DNA of 64,000 nucleotides from Pseudomonas gingeri (GCF_013386115.1 NZ_JACAOR010000008.1:199398-263397), one strand, 5' to 3'; positions 26,706 to 34,641 are shown, counted from the stretch's first letter. The notes: a model not told the origin generated them from the sequence alone. Program-made: numbers and translations.

Positions 26706-26798
26706 GCCATCGCCGGCAAGCCGGCTCCTACGGTGCCGAGTCGTACCTGATACGTAGGGTCGACTCCGTCCTGCGGGAGCCGGCTTGCTGGCGATCAA
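26706..26798. repeat. Inverted REP pair between algD and alg8
   Basis: Two REP palindromes in opposite orientation (CGCCGGCAAGCCGGCTCCTAC and GCGGGAGCCGGCTTGCTGGCGA) fill the spacer after the first gene of the alginate operon. The position suggests an effect on relative algD versus downstream mRNA levels, which is inference. Confidence 0.8.
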
Positions 26799-26819
26799 CC
26801 GCGCAGCGGTTGGGTTGGT

Positions 26820-28136
26820 TTACCAACAGATACCTTCGGTCCGGCCACTCGCACTGGTGGCCTTGGACATGAAGCCGACCAGGTCGATGACCTGTTTGCC
26901 GTGCGGGGCGTTCTCCGCCAGGGCGCGGAACTTCTCGTCACGGTTGCCGAGGATGATCACGTCGCTGTTGCCCACGACCTCGTCGAAGTCGGCGTTGAGC
27001 AGGGACGATACGTGGGGGATCTTCGACTCGATGTAGTCCTTGTTCGCGCCATGGACACGGGCGTACTCGACGTTCTTGTCGTAGATGCTCAGGTCGAAAC
27101 CCTTGCCGATGAGCATTTCCGCCAGTTCCACCAGCGGGCTTTCGCGCAGGTCGTCGGTGCCGGCCTTGAAGCTCAGGCCGAGCAGGGCGACCTTGCGCTT
27201 GTCGTGGCTGGCGACGATGTCGAAGGCGTTCTGCACCTGGCTCTCGTTGCTGCGCATCAGCGAGTTGAGCAGCGGCGACTGGACGTCCAGGGAGCCGGCG
27301 CGGTAGGTCAGGGCGCGGACATCCTTGGGCAGGCAGGAACCGCCGAAGGCGAAGCCCGGACGCATGTAGTACTGGGACAGGTTGAGGGTCTTGTCCTGGC
27401 AGACCACATCCATCACTTCGCGGCCATCGACGCCGACGGCCTTGGCGATGTTGCCGATCTCGTTGGCGAAGGTCACCTTGGTGGCGTGCCAGACGTTGCA
27501 GGTGTACTTGATCATCTCGGCGACTTCGATGTCCTTGCGGATGATCGGGGCGTCGAGTTCTTCGTAGAGGGCTTGCAGGACGTCGCCGGAAGCGCTGTCG
27601 AATTCGCCGATGACGGTCATCGGCGGGAAGTCGTAGTCCTTGATCGCGGTGCTTTCACGCAGGAACTCGGGGTTGACCGCGACGCCGAAGTCGACGCCGG
27701 CCTTCTTGCCCGAGCAGTCTTCGAGGATCGGGATCACCACGTTTTTCACGGTGCCCGGCAATACGGTGCTGCGTACGACGATGGTGTGGCGGGTGGTCTT
27801 GTCACGCAGGACAAAACCGATTTCACGGCACACCGATTCGATGTAGTTCAGTTCCAGGTCACCGTTCTTCTTGCTCGGTGTGCCGACGCACAGCATCGAC
27901 AGGTCGGTGGCGCGAATCGCTTCGGCAAAATCGGTGGTACCACGCAGTCGACCGCTGGAAATACCCTGCGCCAACAGCGCTTCCAACCCCGGCTCGACAA
28001 TCGGCGATTTGCCGCTGTTGATCAGGTCGATCTTGTCTTTGGAGATATCAACGCCAACGACATCATGACCCCGTGCAGACAGGCAACCGGCACATACTGC
28101 ACCGACGTAACCCAAACCAAATATGCTAATGCGCAT
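26820..28136 (-). CDS. algD: GDP-mannose 6-dehydrogenase
   Basis: Committed step of alginate synthesis: NAD-dependent four-electron oxidation of GDP-mannose to GDP-mannuronate. Of 438 residues (P. aeruginosa 436), the Rossmann motif GLGYVGAVCAG is at 7-17 and the catalytic cysteine is C268 in GGSCLPKD, the family position. AGAGGT lies seven bases ahead of the ATG at 28136; the open frame extends eight codons further without a better start. First gene of the operon, read from a far-upstream promoter through a leader of about 465 nt. Confidence 0.97.
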   Translation of the reverse strand: MRISIFGLGYVGAVCAGCLSARGHDVVGVDISKDKIDLINSGKSPIVEPGLEALLAQGISSGRLRGTTDFAEAIRATDLSMLCVGTPSKKNGDLELNYIESVCREIGFVLRDKTTRHTIVVRSTVLPGTVKNVVIPILEDCSGKKAGVDFGVAVNPEFLRESTAIKDYDFPPMTVIGEFDSASGDVLQALYEELDAPIIRKDIEVAEMIKYTCNVWHATKVTFANEIGNIAKAVGVDGREVMDVVCQDKTLNLSQYYMRPGFAFGGSCLPKDVRALTYRAGSLDVQSPLLNSLMRSNESQVQNAFDIVASHDKRKVALLGLSFKAGTDDLRESPLVELAEMLIGKGFDLSIYDKNVEYARVHGANKDYIESKIPHVSSLLNADFDEVVGNSDVIILGNRDEKFRALAENAPHGKQVIDLVGFMSKATSASGRTEGICW

Positions 28137-28601
28137 CGCATTTACCTCTGTCTTAATCACGCCATTAAATGGCCGGAGTTAATGTAGCCAGTAACCGTAT
28201 TGCTCTCGAAGTGTGACCAAATGAAGTCACCTCCCCGAGTGCAGGCATATAAGTGTCGAGTGGCTAAATAATTGCACTCAAGTTGGGCGAAACTTGGCCT
28301 TGTTATAGGGGACGTGCCCCTTCATGTGGCCGGCCTTCATCGGGAAGACCCTTGCCAGCGTGCTCGAAACTCTGTTATGCCCGCGCTAGGGCCTTTTGAA
28401 TCAACAGGTTATAAGTCACTTGCAAGTGCTTTGTCTGAGGGCCCGCCTTGGCCTGTATAGGGGATATTAATGGTGCGTATCTCCTGTCCTTTTGATTGAG
28501 TTGAAACTGTGGGGTGCGGTTGTAAGTCGCTGATGGCAACTTAAACATGTCATCCCGCCGCCACGTAAGTCATCTCTTACAAATTCTCCGAGAATCGTTA
28601 C
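28137..28601 (-). other. Long untranslated leader of algD
   Basis: No gene is seen here. If the AlgU-type promoter at 28608-28636 is used, this becomes a leader of about 465 nt, comparable with the long leader of P. aeruginosa algD (about 370 nt). On the mRNA strand it has GGA-containing motifs near 28229-28236 (GGGGAGG) and 28481-28490 (AGGACAGGAG), possible sites for RsmA/RsmE-type repressors. Confidence 0.5.
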
Positions 28602-28607
28602 GGGTGG

Positions 28608-28636
28608 TATGAGCAACGCTTTGGAACATAAGTTCC
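28608..28636 (-). promoter_or_regulatory. Candidate AlgU (sigma-22)-type promoter of algD
   Basis: On the minus strand GGAACTT (complement of 28630-28636) is followed after 17 nt by TCATA (complement of 28608-28612). The -35 matches the AlgU consensus GAACTT exactly. The 17-nt spacing equals that of P. aeruginosa algD, whose -10 is also a weak match. It is the only GAACTT I found upstream of algD. Confidence 0.7.
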
Positions 28637-28639
28637 TGT

Positions 28640-28976
28640 CCGCTCATCCTGTTTTCGAAAATTTTTGAAATATTATGAAAGATGGCACTGCTTTCATATT
28701 GATAGCACTTTCCGTTTCGCCCTTTAGTTACGGGGATGAAAAATGCCTAGATGGTTGTATGCCACTACGGAAAAAAATTTCCGGTGCCACTACGCAAAAA
28801 AATGCGAAATGTCGAGTGAAAGAAATTTCATGGTTGTTACAGTCAATTTGTTGGCGTCAAATAATTGATTTTTTGCTGCTGCGGGGAGGGGGGATGCACA
28901 GGGATCGTCGGCGATTACACATTGCGTGTAATGCACCGAGTAGGTGCAGGGTAACAGAAATGTGGGTCGTCTGTTG
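28640..28976. other. AT-rich region upstream of algD
   Basis: This stretch is visibly richer in A+T than the rest of the window. It has no credible gene; the open frame at 28675-29013 has no ribosome-binding site and unusual composition. It probably carries activator or nucleoid-protein sites for the algD promoter. A 25-bp tandem repeat inside it is listed separately. Confidence 0.5.
28760..28809. repeat. 25-bp tandem repeat with paired hairpins upstream of algD
   Basis: Two adjacent 25-nt units begin with the same TGCCACTACG (28760 and 28785). Each continues with an A-tract flanked by complementary arms: CGGAAA...TTTCCG in the first and CGCA...TGCG in the second. The arms differ between units but keep pairing within each. 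It lies about 125 bp upstream of the candidate AlgU -35 box. Confidence 0.7.
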
Positions 28977-29086
28977 CTCGTTCCCACGCTCCGTGTGGGA
29001 ACGCAACCCATGACGCTGCGCGTCACCTCGGGAGCGCACTCGCGGCGTCCAGTGAGGCGTACCTTTGCTGCGCGTGGAAACGATCG
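28977..29086. repeat. Dispersed palindromic repeat, family B (copy 2, diverged)
   Basis: Begins CGTTCCCACGCTCC and ends CGTGGAAACGATCG, with an internal TGACGCTGCGCGTCA palindrome. Diverged relative of the elements at 16607-16713 and 34451-34535. It lies between the algD upstream region and the 3' end of yaaA. Confidence 0.6.
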
Positions 29087-29095
29087 GGCAGGGTG

Positions 29096-29875
29096 TTACT
29101 CCGGCGCGTGATCGCGCAGGAACACCAGGTTGTCCGGCTTGGACAGTTCTGTGCTGAATCGGTAGCCTTGTTCGTCGAACGTCTTCAACTGTTCGGGGTT
29201 CTCGAGGCGTTCCCGGATCACAAAACGCGCCATCATGCCGCGGGCTTTTTTCGCATAGAAGCTGATGATCTTGTACTGCCCGTTCTTCTGGTCGCGGAAT
29301 TCGGTATTGATGATCCGCGCCTTCAGCGCCGGGCGCTTGACTGCCGAGAAGTACTCGTTCGAGGCCAGGTTCAGCAGCACGTCGTCACCCTGTTCGGCCA
29401 GGGCTTCGTTCAGCCATTCGCTGATGCGCGTGCCCCAGAAGGCATAAAGGTCCTTGCCCCGGGCATTGGCGAACTTCGTGCCCATTTCCAGGCGATAGGG
29501 CTGCATCAGGTCCAGCGGGCGCAACAGGCCGTAGAGGCCGGAGAGCATGCGCAGATGGGTCTGGGTGAAGTCGAAGTCGGCGTCGCTGAAGTCTTCGGCG
29601 CGCAGGCCGGTGTAGACGTCGCCCTTGAAGGCCAGCAGCGCCTGCTTGGCATTGTCTGGGGTAAAGGCCGGGTTCCAGCTGCCGAAGCGCGCGGCGTTGA
29701 GGCCGCCGATCTTGTCGGAAACGTGCATCAGCTCGCTGATCTGCGCCGGGCTGAGGGTGCGCAATTGTTCGATCAGTTCCTGGGAATGGTCGAGGTATTG
29801 CGGCTGGGTGAAGCGTTTCGTCACCGGTGGTGTTTCGAAATCGAGGGTCTTGGCGGGGGAAATCACCATCAGCAT
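29096..29875 (-). CDS. yaaA: Peroxide stress protein YaaA (UPF0246)
   Basis: A 259-residue cytoplasmic protein of the YaaA/DUF328 family. The family N-terminus MLMVISPAKTLDF, the central KGDVYTGL and LRMLSGLYGLLRPLDLMQPYRLEMG block, and NLASNEYF are all present. In E. coli YaaA limits intracellular iron and DNA damage during peroxide stress. It is a single gene on the minus strand, between the algD upstream region and a triple-REP spacer. Full length with no oddities. Confidence 0.93.
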   Translation of the reverse strand: MLMVISPAKTLDFETPPVTKRFTQPQYLDHSQELIEQLRTLSPAQISELMHVSDKIGGLNAARFGSWNPAFTPDNAKQALLAFKGDVYTGLRAEDFSDADFDFTQTHLRMLSGLYGLLRPLDLMQPYRLEMGTKFANARGKDLYAFWGTRISEWLNEALAEQGDDVLLNLASNEYFSAVKRPALKARIINTEFRDQKNGQYKIISFYAKKARGMMARFVIRERLENPEQLKTFDEQGYRFSTELSKPDNLVFLRDHAPE

Positions 29876-29970
29876 GAAGTCGTCTCCTGTAATCGTCGGG
29901 GGATTCTAGGGGCTTGGGCGGTTTGACTCCACCTATGATGGCGATAGAGCAGAGGGTGCAAGGCTTGCGG

Positions 29971-30100
29971 ACCTCTTCGCGGGCAAGCCAGCTCCCACAA
30001 TGTCAGCGTTCGGGCGCCTTTTCATGGCTTCTTCGCTGGCGAACCCGCTCCCACATCAGGCCGCAAACCCGTGGGAGCGGGCTTGCCCGCGAAGAGGCCG
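29971..30100. repeat. Cluster of three REP elements
   Basis: Three REP-like palindromes at about 29971-30000, 30028-30056 and 30069-30100, in mixed orientation, lie between yaaA and the deacetylase-like gene. This explains most of the 299-bp gap. Confidence 0.8.
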
Positions 30101-30174
30101 CTACAGGCTCCACGAGAGTCAGGATTGTCAGATCGGCTATAGTGCGCGGCGGGTTCTGAAATGGAGTCACCCTT

Positions 30175-31299
30175 TTGCGTATCGTTCTTTTCTTCTCGGC
30201 CCTGCTGGCCTGCCTCGCCGCCGTCGCCGCGCCGAACGACGCGGCGACCCTGGATCGCGGCACCTGGCCGGAACAGTTGAGCAGCCCGACCCTGTTCGAT
30301 GTCGCCTCGCGGGCGGAAATCCTCACTTTCGCCCACGCCCTGCTGATCAGCGAAATGACCGATGAGCCGGCACTGCGGCAGCGCCTTGGCCTCAAGCAGA
30401 TCAACCTGGCGTCGATCAACCGGGTGCGCGCCCGTCTCTGGCAGCGTCTGTTGGAAAACTACAATTTCGCCCAGCAGAGCTGCGAGCAGGATGCTTCCTT
30501 CTGTTATTACGTCGAGGACATGGACAGCCTGCGCGAACAGGCCGGCAAGTTCCGGGTGGCCGAGGATTCCTTCTATGCCCGCTGGGCCGAGCCGAGCCGG
30601 GCGTTTCACGAGCGCTATCTGGACGAGTTGCTGCGCATGGCCGCGCTGTTTCCCCAGACCAGCAGCGAGATCGCCCTGTTCGGCGAGCCTGAGCGTAACG
30701 GCGAGGCGTTCCATGACCGGCTGTTCCTGCTGACCTTCGACGGCGGCCCCGGGGCTTCGGCGGGCAACACCGACGAACTGACCGCGTACCTGCGCCGGCA
30801 GAAGATGAACGGTCTGTTCTTTGTCCTCGGCAGTGCCTTGCAGGCGCGGGTCGACAAGACCTCGATCATGGCCGTGCGCGATCTCTATAAAGAGCAGTGC
30901 GTGGGTATCCAGGGCTGGCAGTATCGTTCCCACAGCCATTGGCAGGACTGGCAGGACTCGGTCCAGCGTAGCGCCATGCTGGCGCAGCGCGTGTTGCCGG
31001 AGAACTATCAGCCCTTGTTCCGTCCGCCCTACGGGCAGCGCCAGGCGGACAGCGGGGCGTTCTTCAAGTCCCAGGGGTTGCAGGTGGTGTTGTGGGATAT
31101 CGATTCCGCCGACGCCACCGGCAAGCTTACCGCCGAGCAGTCGGCCCAGCGGGTGATGACCCTGATGTTGTTGTGGCGTCGTGGCGTGATCGTCTTCCAT
31201 GACACTCAGGACAAGGCCCTCGGCGCATTGCCCTGGCTGCTCAGGCAGACCGCTGAAAGCGGGCTTGGCTGGAAAGGCTGTGATGACGCGTTTCGATAG
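30175..31299 (+). CDS. Secreted polysaccharide-deacetylase-like protein
   Basis: A 374-residue protein with an N-terminal signal peptide (IVLFFSALLACLAAVAA) and a C-terminal NodB-type fold (about residues 185-370). Recognisable motifs are TFDGGPG, RPPYGQ, DIDSAD and VIVFHDT. The metal-binding set is altered: canonical TFDDGP reads TFDGGP, and the usual HS/TxxH motif reads HSHWQD. A classical mononuclear metal site may therefore be absent. The start is TTG with GGAG eight bases upstream. It is a single gene with no polysaccharide genes beside it. Function is uncertain: a divergent carbohydrate esterase or an inactive binding relative. Confidence 0.85.
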   Translation: MRIVLFFSALLACLAAVAAPNDAATLDRGTWPEQLSSPTLFDVASRAEILTFAHALLISEMTDEPALRQRLGLKQINLASINRVRARLWQRLLENYNFAQQSCEQDASFCYYVEDMDSLREQAGKFRVAEDSFYARWAEPSRAFHERYLDELLRMAALFPQTSSEIALFGEPERNGEAFHDRLFLLTFDGGPGASAGNTDELTAYLRRQKMNGLFFVLGSALQARVDKTSIMAVRDLYKEQCVGIQGWQYRSHSHWQDWQDSVQRSAMLAQRVLPENYQPLFRPPYGQRQADSGAFFKSQGLQVVLWDIDSADATGKLTAEQSAQRVMTLMLLWRRGVIVFHDTQDKALGALPWLLRQTAESGLGWKGCDDAFR

Positions 31300-31636
31300 G
31301 AAGAGCGAGAAGCCCGTATTTGCTGGGCTTGTGGGAAATTTCTTACGAAATTCAGTGCAGGCGGACTTCCGACTTTAACGGTGTCCGGCCAGCTCGCCAA
31401 GGGCTATTCGTCACTCTGAAAAATAAACTTCAAAAAAGCGTCAAAGTGCTTTTTCCTGTCACGGGTTTTGCGGTATTACGGAGTCAGACCGCCGAAACCT
31501 GCGACACAGGTGGCGTCTCCCAAGGCCCTACCTTGTGCACAGAGCGCCTGTCCCCTCCAGGCGAATTCGGCGGTCACTTCGAGGCGCGATACCGTCAAGG
31601 TCTCGCGTCGACTGGCTCCCACAAAGGTGACCGAGT
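31300..31636. other. Intergenic region ahead of phoH
   Basis: Holds a weak hairpin (AAGCCC...GGGCTT at 31310-31330, no T-tract) just after the deacetylase-like gene. About 300 bp follow with no recognised element; the phoH promoter is presumably here but no clear -35/-10 pair stands out. Confidence 0.4.
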
Positions 31637-33031
31637 ATGGATGATCACGGACGCACTCCTTCTTCCAACCAGCCAATCCTTTACGTGCTCGATACCAACG
31701 TACTGATCCACGATCCAAACGCACTGCTCAACTTCGAAGAACACCACGTCGCCATCCCGATGACCGTCCTGGAGGAACTCGACAAGCTCAAGAGCGGCCA
31801 CCACAGCGTGGCTTCCGAATGTCGCCAGGCGATCCGCCTGATCGACAAGACCCTGGGCGATGCCAGCCCCGAGGATGTCGAGCTGGGTGTACCGATCCAG
31901 CGCGGCAAGAGCGGGCCGAAGGGCCTGCTGTCGATCCTGATGAGCAAGCGCAGCGAACCCAATGTGCTGCTGCCGGAAAACCTCAACGACAACATCATCA
32001 TCAACCAGCTGGTCGACATGCACGCGCGCGACAAGGGGCTGCGCCTGGTGCTGGTGACCAAAGACATCAACATGCGCCTCAAGGCGCGCGCCTGCGGTAT
32101 CGCTTCCGAGGACTACAGCACCGACCAACTGGTCGACGACGTCGACCTGCTGCCCAAGGGCTTCCACAATGTGGTCGGCTCCTTCTGGGACCGTGTCAGC
32201 AAGGTCGAGACCCGTCAGGACCATGGTCGCACCTGGCACCAGGTGCAAATGACCGACAACCTGCCGGCCGTGCACGTCAACGAATTCATCATCGATGAGC
32301 AAGGGTTTGTCGGCTGGGTCAAGGAGATCCGCGCCGATGTGCTGTTGATCCTCGATCTGCATCAGGAGCCCCTGTTGCACCAGGAAGCCTGGGGCCTGAA
32401 ACCGCGTGACATCTATCAAAGCCTGGCGCTGTTCGCGCTGCTCGATCCGGATATCCACCTGGTCAACCTGACCGGCGCCGCCGGTTCCGGGAAAACCATC
32501 CTGGCCCTGGCGGCTGCCATCGAGCAGACCATGGTCAGCAAGCGCTACCGCCGTATCATCGCGACCCGCAGCGTGCAGGGCCTGGACCAGGAAATCGGTT
32601 TCCTGCCCGGCACCGAGGCGGAGAAGATGGAGCCCTGGCTGGGAGCGATCACCGACAACCTCGAAGCCCTGCACATGGATGACGAAAACACCCATGGCAG
32701 CGTCGACTACATCCTCAGCAAGGTGCCGTTGCAGTTCAAATCCCTCAACTACATCCGAGGTCGCAGCTTCCAGCAGAGCCTGATCCTGATCGATGAATGC
32801 CAGAACCTCACGCCGCACCAGATGAAGACCATCATCACCCGTGCCGGCGCCGGTTCGAAAGTGGTGTGCCTGGGCAACCTGGCACAGATCGACACCCCTT
32901 ACCTGTCCGCGACCAGTTCCGGGCTGACCTACCTGACCGAACGCTTCAAGGATTTCCCGAACGGCGTGCACATCACCCTGCAGGGCGTGCCGCGTTCGAT
33001 CCTGGCCGAATACGCCGAATCCCACCTGTAA
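31637..33031 (+). CDS. PhoH-family ATPase with PIN domain
   Basis: A 464-residue two-domain protein (PhoH2/YlaK type). The N-terminal PIN ribonuclease domain begins at YVLDTNVLIHDP (about 15-26) with further acidic residues. The C-terminal PhoH ATPase has Walker A GAAGSGKT at 280-287 and Walker B LIDECQN (about 383). The family couples an RNA helicase-like ATPase to an RNase, and its physiological role in pseudomonads is not settled. A rho-independent terminator follows. The start is taken at the ATG at 31637, where the open frame begins. Confidence 0.92.
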   Translation: MDDHGRTPSSNQPILYVLDTNVLIHDPNALLNFEEHHVAIPMTVLEELDKLKSGHHSVASECRQAIRLIDKTLGDASPEDVELGVPIQRGKSGPKGLLSILMSKRSEPNVLLPENLNDNIIINQLVDMHARDKGLRLVLVTKDINMRLKARACGIASEDYSTDQLVDDVDLLPKGFHNVVGSFWDRVSKVETRQDHGRTWHQVQMTDNLPAVHVNEFIIDEQGFVGWVKEIRADVLLILDLHQEPLLHQEAWGLKPRDIYQSLALFALLDPDIHLVNLTGAAGSGKTILALAAAIEQTMVSKRYRRIIATRSVQGLDQEIGFLPGTEAEKMEPWLGAITDNLEALHMDDENTHGSVDYILSKVPLQFKSLNYIRGRSFQQSLILIDECQNLTPHQMKTIITRAGAGSKVVCLGNLAQIDTPYLSATSSGLTYLTERFKDFPNGVHITLQGVPRSILAEYAESHL

Positions 33032-33045
33032 TTTCATCCACACCC

Positions 33046-33075
33046 GAGGGGCGGCCAGGCGGCCGCCCTTTTTTA
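33046..33075 (+). terminator. Rho-independent terminator after phoH
   Basis: GGGCGGCC and its complement GGCCGCCC around a short loop, followed by six T, 15 bp downstream of the phoH stop. Confidence 0.9.
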
Positions 33076-33090
33076 TGGGTCATGAGGTCT

Positions 33091-33176
33091 CTGCGGGAGC
33101 CGGCTTGCCGGCGATGGGGCCGGTGAGGCTTGCAGCGTCTGGTCGGTCGCCATCGCGGGCCAGCCCGCTCCTGCCA
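33091..33176. repeat. Inverted REP pair
   Basis: GCGGGAGCCGGCTTGCCGGCGATG and CATCGCGGGCCAGCCCGCTCCTGC in opposite orientation between phoH and moaC. Confidence 0.8.
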
Positions 33177-33261
33177 TCGGCGTGCATGCGCAGGTCTTGC
33201 GGGGCGTGCGTAAAGCTGACCCGCAGGTTTACAATCGACGCTCCTGATCAGGAGTATCGCT

Positions 33262-33732
33262 GTGCTGACTCATCTCGATTCCCAAGGTCGCGCCAATATG
33301 GTCGACGTCACCGACAAGGCCGTGACCTTCCGCGAGGCGGTGGCCGAAGCGCGAGTGCGCATGTTGCCCGAGACCCTGCAAATGATTGTCAGCGGCGGTC
33401 ACCCGAAAGGGGATGTGTTCGCCGTGGCGCGAATTGCCGGTATCCAGGCCGCGAAGAAAACCTCCGAGCTGATTCCCCTCTGCCATCCGCTGATGCTCAC
33501 CAGCGTCAAGGTCGAGTTGAGCGCCGAGGGCAGCGACGCGGTGCGGATCGTCGCCCGCTGCAAGCTGTCCGGCCAGACCGGGGTGGAAATGGAAGCGCTG
33601 ACCGCGGCCAGTGTGGCGGCGCTGACGATCTACGACATGTGCAAGGCGGTGGATCGCGGCATGATCATCGAGCATGTACGCCTGCTGGAGAAGCTGGGCG
33701 GCAAGAGCGGTCACTATCAGGTGGATGCGTGA
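33262..33732 (+). CDS. moaC: Cyclic pyranopterin monophosphate synthase MoaC
   Basis: A 156-residue enzyme of molybdenum cofactor synthesis, acting with MoaA to convert GTP to cyclic pyranopterin monophosphate. Family signatures include VDVTDKAVTFREAVAEA, GDVFAVARIAGIQAAKKTSELIPLCHP split over about 50-80, TGVEMEALTAAS and YDMCKA. The start is GTG with CAGGAG upstream. It is the first of three overlapping or nearly adjacent genes, moaC-moaD-moaE. moaA is not in this window. Confidence 0.96.
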   Translation: MLTHLDSQGRANMVDVTDKAVTFREAVAEARVRMLPETLQMIVSGGHPKGDVFAVARIAGIQAAKKTSELIPLCHPLMLTSVKVELSAEGSDAVRIVARCKLSGQTGVEMEALTAASVAALTIYDMCKAVDRGMIIEHVRLLEKLGGKSGHYQVDA

Positions 33733-33977
33733 TGACGTTCGATGTGCAGTTTTTTGCCCGTTACCGGGAGGTGCTCGGGGTAGACGCCGAACAGGTTGAA
33801 GGTGACTTCACCGATATCGGGCAGTTGCGCCAGCATCTGTTGCAGCGGGGCGGGGCCTGGGCGGTGCTGGCCGAACAGAGCCTGATGTGCGCGCGCAACC
33901 AGGAGCTGTGCTCGTTGGACGAGCCCCTGGCCGAGGGTGATGAAGTGGCGTTTTTCCCTACCGTGACCGGAGGCTGA
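33732..33977 (+). CDS. moaD: Molybdopterin synthase small subunit MoaD
   Basis: An 81-residue ubiquitin-like sulphur carrier. The C-terminus ends FPTVTGG; the terminal Gly-Gly is the site of thiocarboxylation. The ATG at 33732 overlaps the moaC stop by one base (TGATG), so the two are translationally coupled. The open frame continues far upstream, but only because moaC shadows it. It pairs with MoaE to insert the dithiolene sulphurs. Confidence 0.95.
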   Translation: MTFDVQFFARYREVLGVDAEQVEGDFTDIGQLRQHLLQRGGAWAVLAEQSLMCARNQELCSLDEPLAEGDEVAFFPTVTGG

Positions 33978-33978
33978 C

Positions 33979-34428
33979 ATGGCGGTTCGCGTCCAGGCCG
34001 GGGCCTTCGATCCCGGTGTTGAGGTCAATGCGTTGCACGCGGCCAATGTCGGTGTCGGCGCGGTGGTCGCTTTTGTCGGCTATGTCCGCGATTTCAACGA
34101 TGGGCGGGATGTGGCGGGGATGTTCCTCGAACATTACCCGGGCATGACCGAGAAGGCCCTGGAGAAGATCGTCGACGAGGCCGCGCAGCGCTGGCCGTTG
34201 CTCCGGCTGGAGGTGTTGCACCGGGTCGGCGCCCTGGAACCGGGCGAGCCGATCGTGTTTGTCGGCGTGGCCAGTGCCCATCGTCAGGCGGCCTTCGACG
34301 CCTGCAATTTCGTCATGGATTACCTCAAGACCCGCGCGCCGTTCTGGAAGAAGGAAAATACCGCCGAAGGCCCGCGCTGGGTCGAGGGGCGGGACAGCGA
34401 CCAGGCGGCGGCCGAACGCTGGAAGTAG
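33979..34428 (+). CDS. moaE: Molybdopterin synthase large subunit MoaE
   Basis: Catalytic subunit of molybdopterin synthase, 149 residues. Conserved segments include GAVVAFVGYVRDFN, LEHYPGMTEKAL, HRVGALEPGE, VGVASAHRQAAFDAC and the C-terminal KTRAPFWKKE with its active-site lysines. It starts one base after the moaD stop and closes the moa unit. Confidence 0.96.
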   Translation: MAVRVQAGAFDPGVEVNALHAANVGVGAVVAFVGYVRDFNDGRDVAGMFLEHYPGMTEKALEKIVDEAAQRWPLLRLEVLHRVGALEPGEPIVFVGVASAHRQAAFDACNFVMDYLKTRAPFWKKENTAEGPRWVEGRDSDQAAAERWK

Positions 34429-34450
34429 CATTTGCAATAGCCGCTTACCC

Positions 34451-34535
34451 AATCGTTCCCATGCTCCGCGTTCGCTTCGGGTCTGTGACGCGGAGCGTCA
34501 CGGGCTGCGTTCCCACGCGGAGCGTGGGAACGATC
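34451..34535. repeat. Dispersed palindromic repeat, family B (copy 3)
   Basis: AATCGTTCCC...GGGAACGATC ends with an internal GACGCGGAGCGTC palindrome, closely similar to the right half of the copy at 16607-16713. It lies just after moaE. Confidence 0.75.
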
Positions 34536-34641
34536 AATGCAGGGCGCGGGCTGGCCGGACCGCCGCGAAGGCACCTGTGAAATCACTGCGAACCTCTCCT
34601 TCCCGCCCCCTCGGGCAGGCTGTATTTGCTCGTTGACGTTA

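Noticed and set aside
28675..29013. 112-codon open frame upstream of algD
   Set aside because: No ribosome-binding site, Cys/Arg-rich translation that runs into a family-B repeat, and composition unlike a gene.
29971..30100. Regularly spaced repeats suggesting a CRISPR array
   Set aside because: The units are REP palindromes in mixed orientation with unequal spacing; no direct-repeat/spacer pattern or cas genes are present.
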